Source of the DNA: Promethearchaeota archaeon
Lineage (GTDB): Archaea > Asgardarchaeota > Lokiarchaeia > Sigynarchaeales > SOKP01
DNA: 64,000 bases
Direction: 5' to 3'
Assembly (NCBI GenBank): GCA_019894735.1
Contig: JAGXOB010000001.1
Location: 12,650 to 76,649, forward strand
Part shown: one piece after another, positions 63,743 to 64,000 of the stretch
Layout of the letters: every line of letters begins with the position of its first letter
Numbering within the stretch: the first letter of the stretch is position 1
Position numbers and translations under genes: made by a program
Notes under the pieces: generated by a model
Databases searched by the model: none
Told to the model about the DNA's origin: nothing
Seen by the model: only the letters and a program-made list of their open reading frames with translations

Positions 63743-64000
63743 ATGGAAAATGTAAACTTTGAAGAAACTGTAAAAAATATTGCAAAAATTGTGTTAACTA
63801 GCCCTCAAAAAATGATTAGAGAGGAAGATCTTAGGATTTTAAGTAAAACTTTCGAATTTGAAGAAATATTAAGCGCGGTATATTTAAACTTACAAAATAT
63901 TGGTTTTGAATTTATTAAATCGAAGTTTTTGGATCAGGTTTATTATGTTTTAACATCTGAGGGTAAAGATGATAAAGTAACACCCTCTCAATATGGGACT
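63743..64000 (+). CDS. Winged-helix protein, KITE/MAGE-like (cut by window end)
   Basis: The first 86 residues of a protein that continues beyond the window. The visible part has an N-terminal helix, then IREEDLRILSKTFEFEEILSAVYLNLQNIGFEFI and a wing YYVLTSEGKDD, followed by KVTPSQYG. This is the layout of the first winged helix of KITE proteins (ScpB, MukE, Nse3/MAGE), which bind kleisins in SMC complexes. It lies 20 bases behind the decayed-SMC gene. The assignment is tentative until the rest is seen. Confidence 0.55.
   Translation, partial: MENVNFEETVKNIAKIVLTSPQKMIREEDLRILSKTFEFEEILSAVYLNLQNIGFEFIKSKFLDQVYYVLTSEGKDDKVTPSQYGT

Noticed and set aside
1..64000. CRISPR arrays, insertion sequences, rRNA genes, phage structural genes
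   Set aside because: No regularly spaced repeats, transposase motifs, rRNA-like segments or capsid/terminase signatures were noticed. The many A/T-rich repeats are low-complexity sequence.

Overview
The window is a 64 kb, AT-rich, densely packed archaeal chromosome segment. It almost certainly comes from an Asgard archaeon, most likely the Lokiarchaeia. The informational genes are archaeal: family-D DNA polymerase, single-chain RpoB with RpoH, TFE, MBF1, PAN, Cbf5, pelota, RtcB with archease, and CarS for archaeal lipids. These are mixed with eukaryote-like genes: four small GTPases of Ras/Rab/Arf type (two fused to extra domains), longin/roadblock-type proteins, an Elf1 zinc ribbon, and a 51-residue protein carrying a WH2-like actin-binding motif. 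No rRNA, CRISPR array, insertion sequence or prophage was seen.

Layout. 1-9.1 kb: a membrane protein, a longin-like protein, a Ras-like GTPase, BCAT, an Arf-like GTPase with a C-terminal domain, PanB, a Rab-like GTPase with a Pro-rich tail and zinc ribbon, and a double zinc-ribbon protein. BCAT, PanB and the MfnA-type decarboxylase at 9.2 kb together cover supply of 2-oxoisovalerate, ketopantoate and beta-alanine for coenzyme A. 10.5-20.9 kb: MazG-like protein, anaerobic ribonucleotide reductase, cupin, NAC, PUA protein, PAN, MBF1, TFE, a nucleotidyltransferase-like protein and small membrane proteins. 20.9-29.4 kb: rpoB-rpoH, a methyltransferase, Cbf5, an intron-containing tRNA-Lys, ThiL, an intron-containing tRNA-Thr, a roadblock-GTPase fusion and tRNA-Leu. 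29.4-39.2 kb: an M28 peptidase and a replication cluster (DP2, DP1, SWIM-like protein, Orc1/Cdc6), then CarS. 39.2-49 kb: NusA-like protein, archease/RtcB, a longin-wHTH protein, CutA, a nucleotidyltransferase-radical SAM-GNAT operon, the WH2-like small protein, pelota and a TRAM-type radical SAM protein.

49-64 kb is the accessory-looking and least explained part. It holds a gene remnant and a zinc-repeat PD-(D/E)XK-like nuclease. A coiled-coil protein and a short coiled-coil/polyproline protein follow, then an unknown 582-residue protein and Elf1. Last comes a co-directional run of at least eight genes from 55.3 kb past the window end. This run encodes two unknown helical proteins, a zinc-ribbon protein with a duplicated domain, another unknown protein, an AAA+ ATPase, a charged coiled-coil protein, a protein that looks like an SMC/Rad50 ATPase with decayed ATP-binding motifs, and the start of a winged-helix (KITE/MAGE-like) protein. 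This run is the best candidate for an undescribed system.

Functional links inside the window: two of the three tRNAs carry bulge-helix-bulge introns, and the ligase (RtcB) and its activator (archease) that would rejoin the halves are encoded here. The WH2-like and polyproline proteins fit the actin/profilin system known in Asgard archaea. All family calls come from reading motifs by eye; no database search was run.
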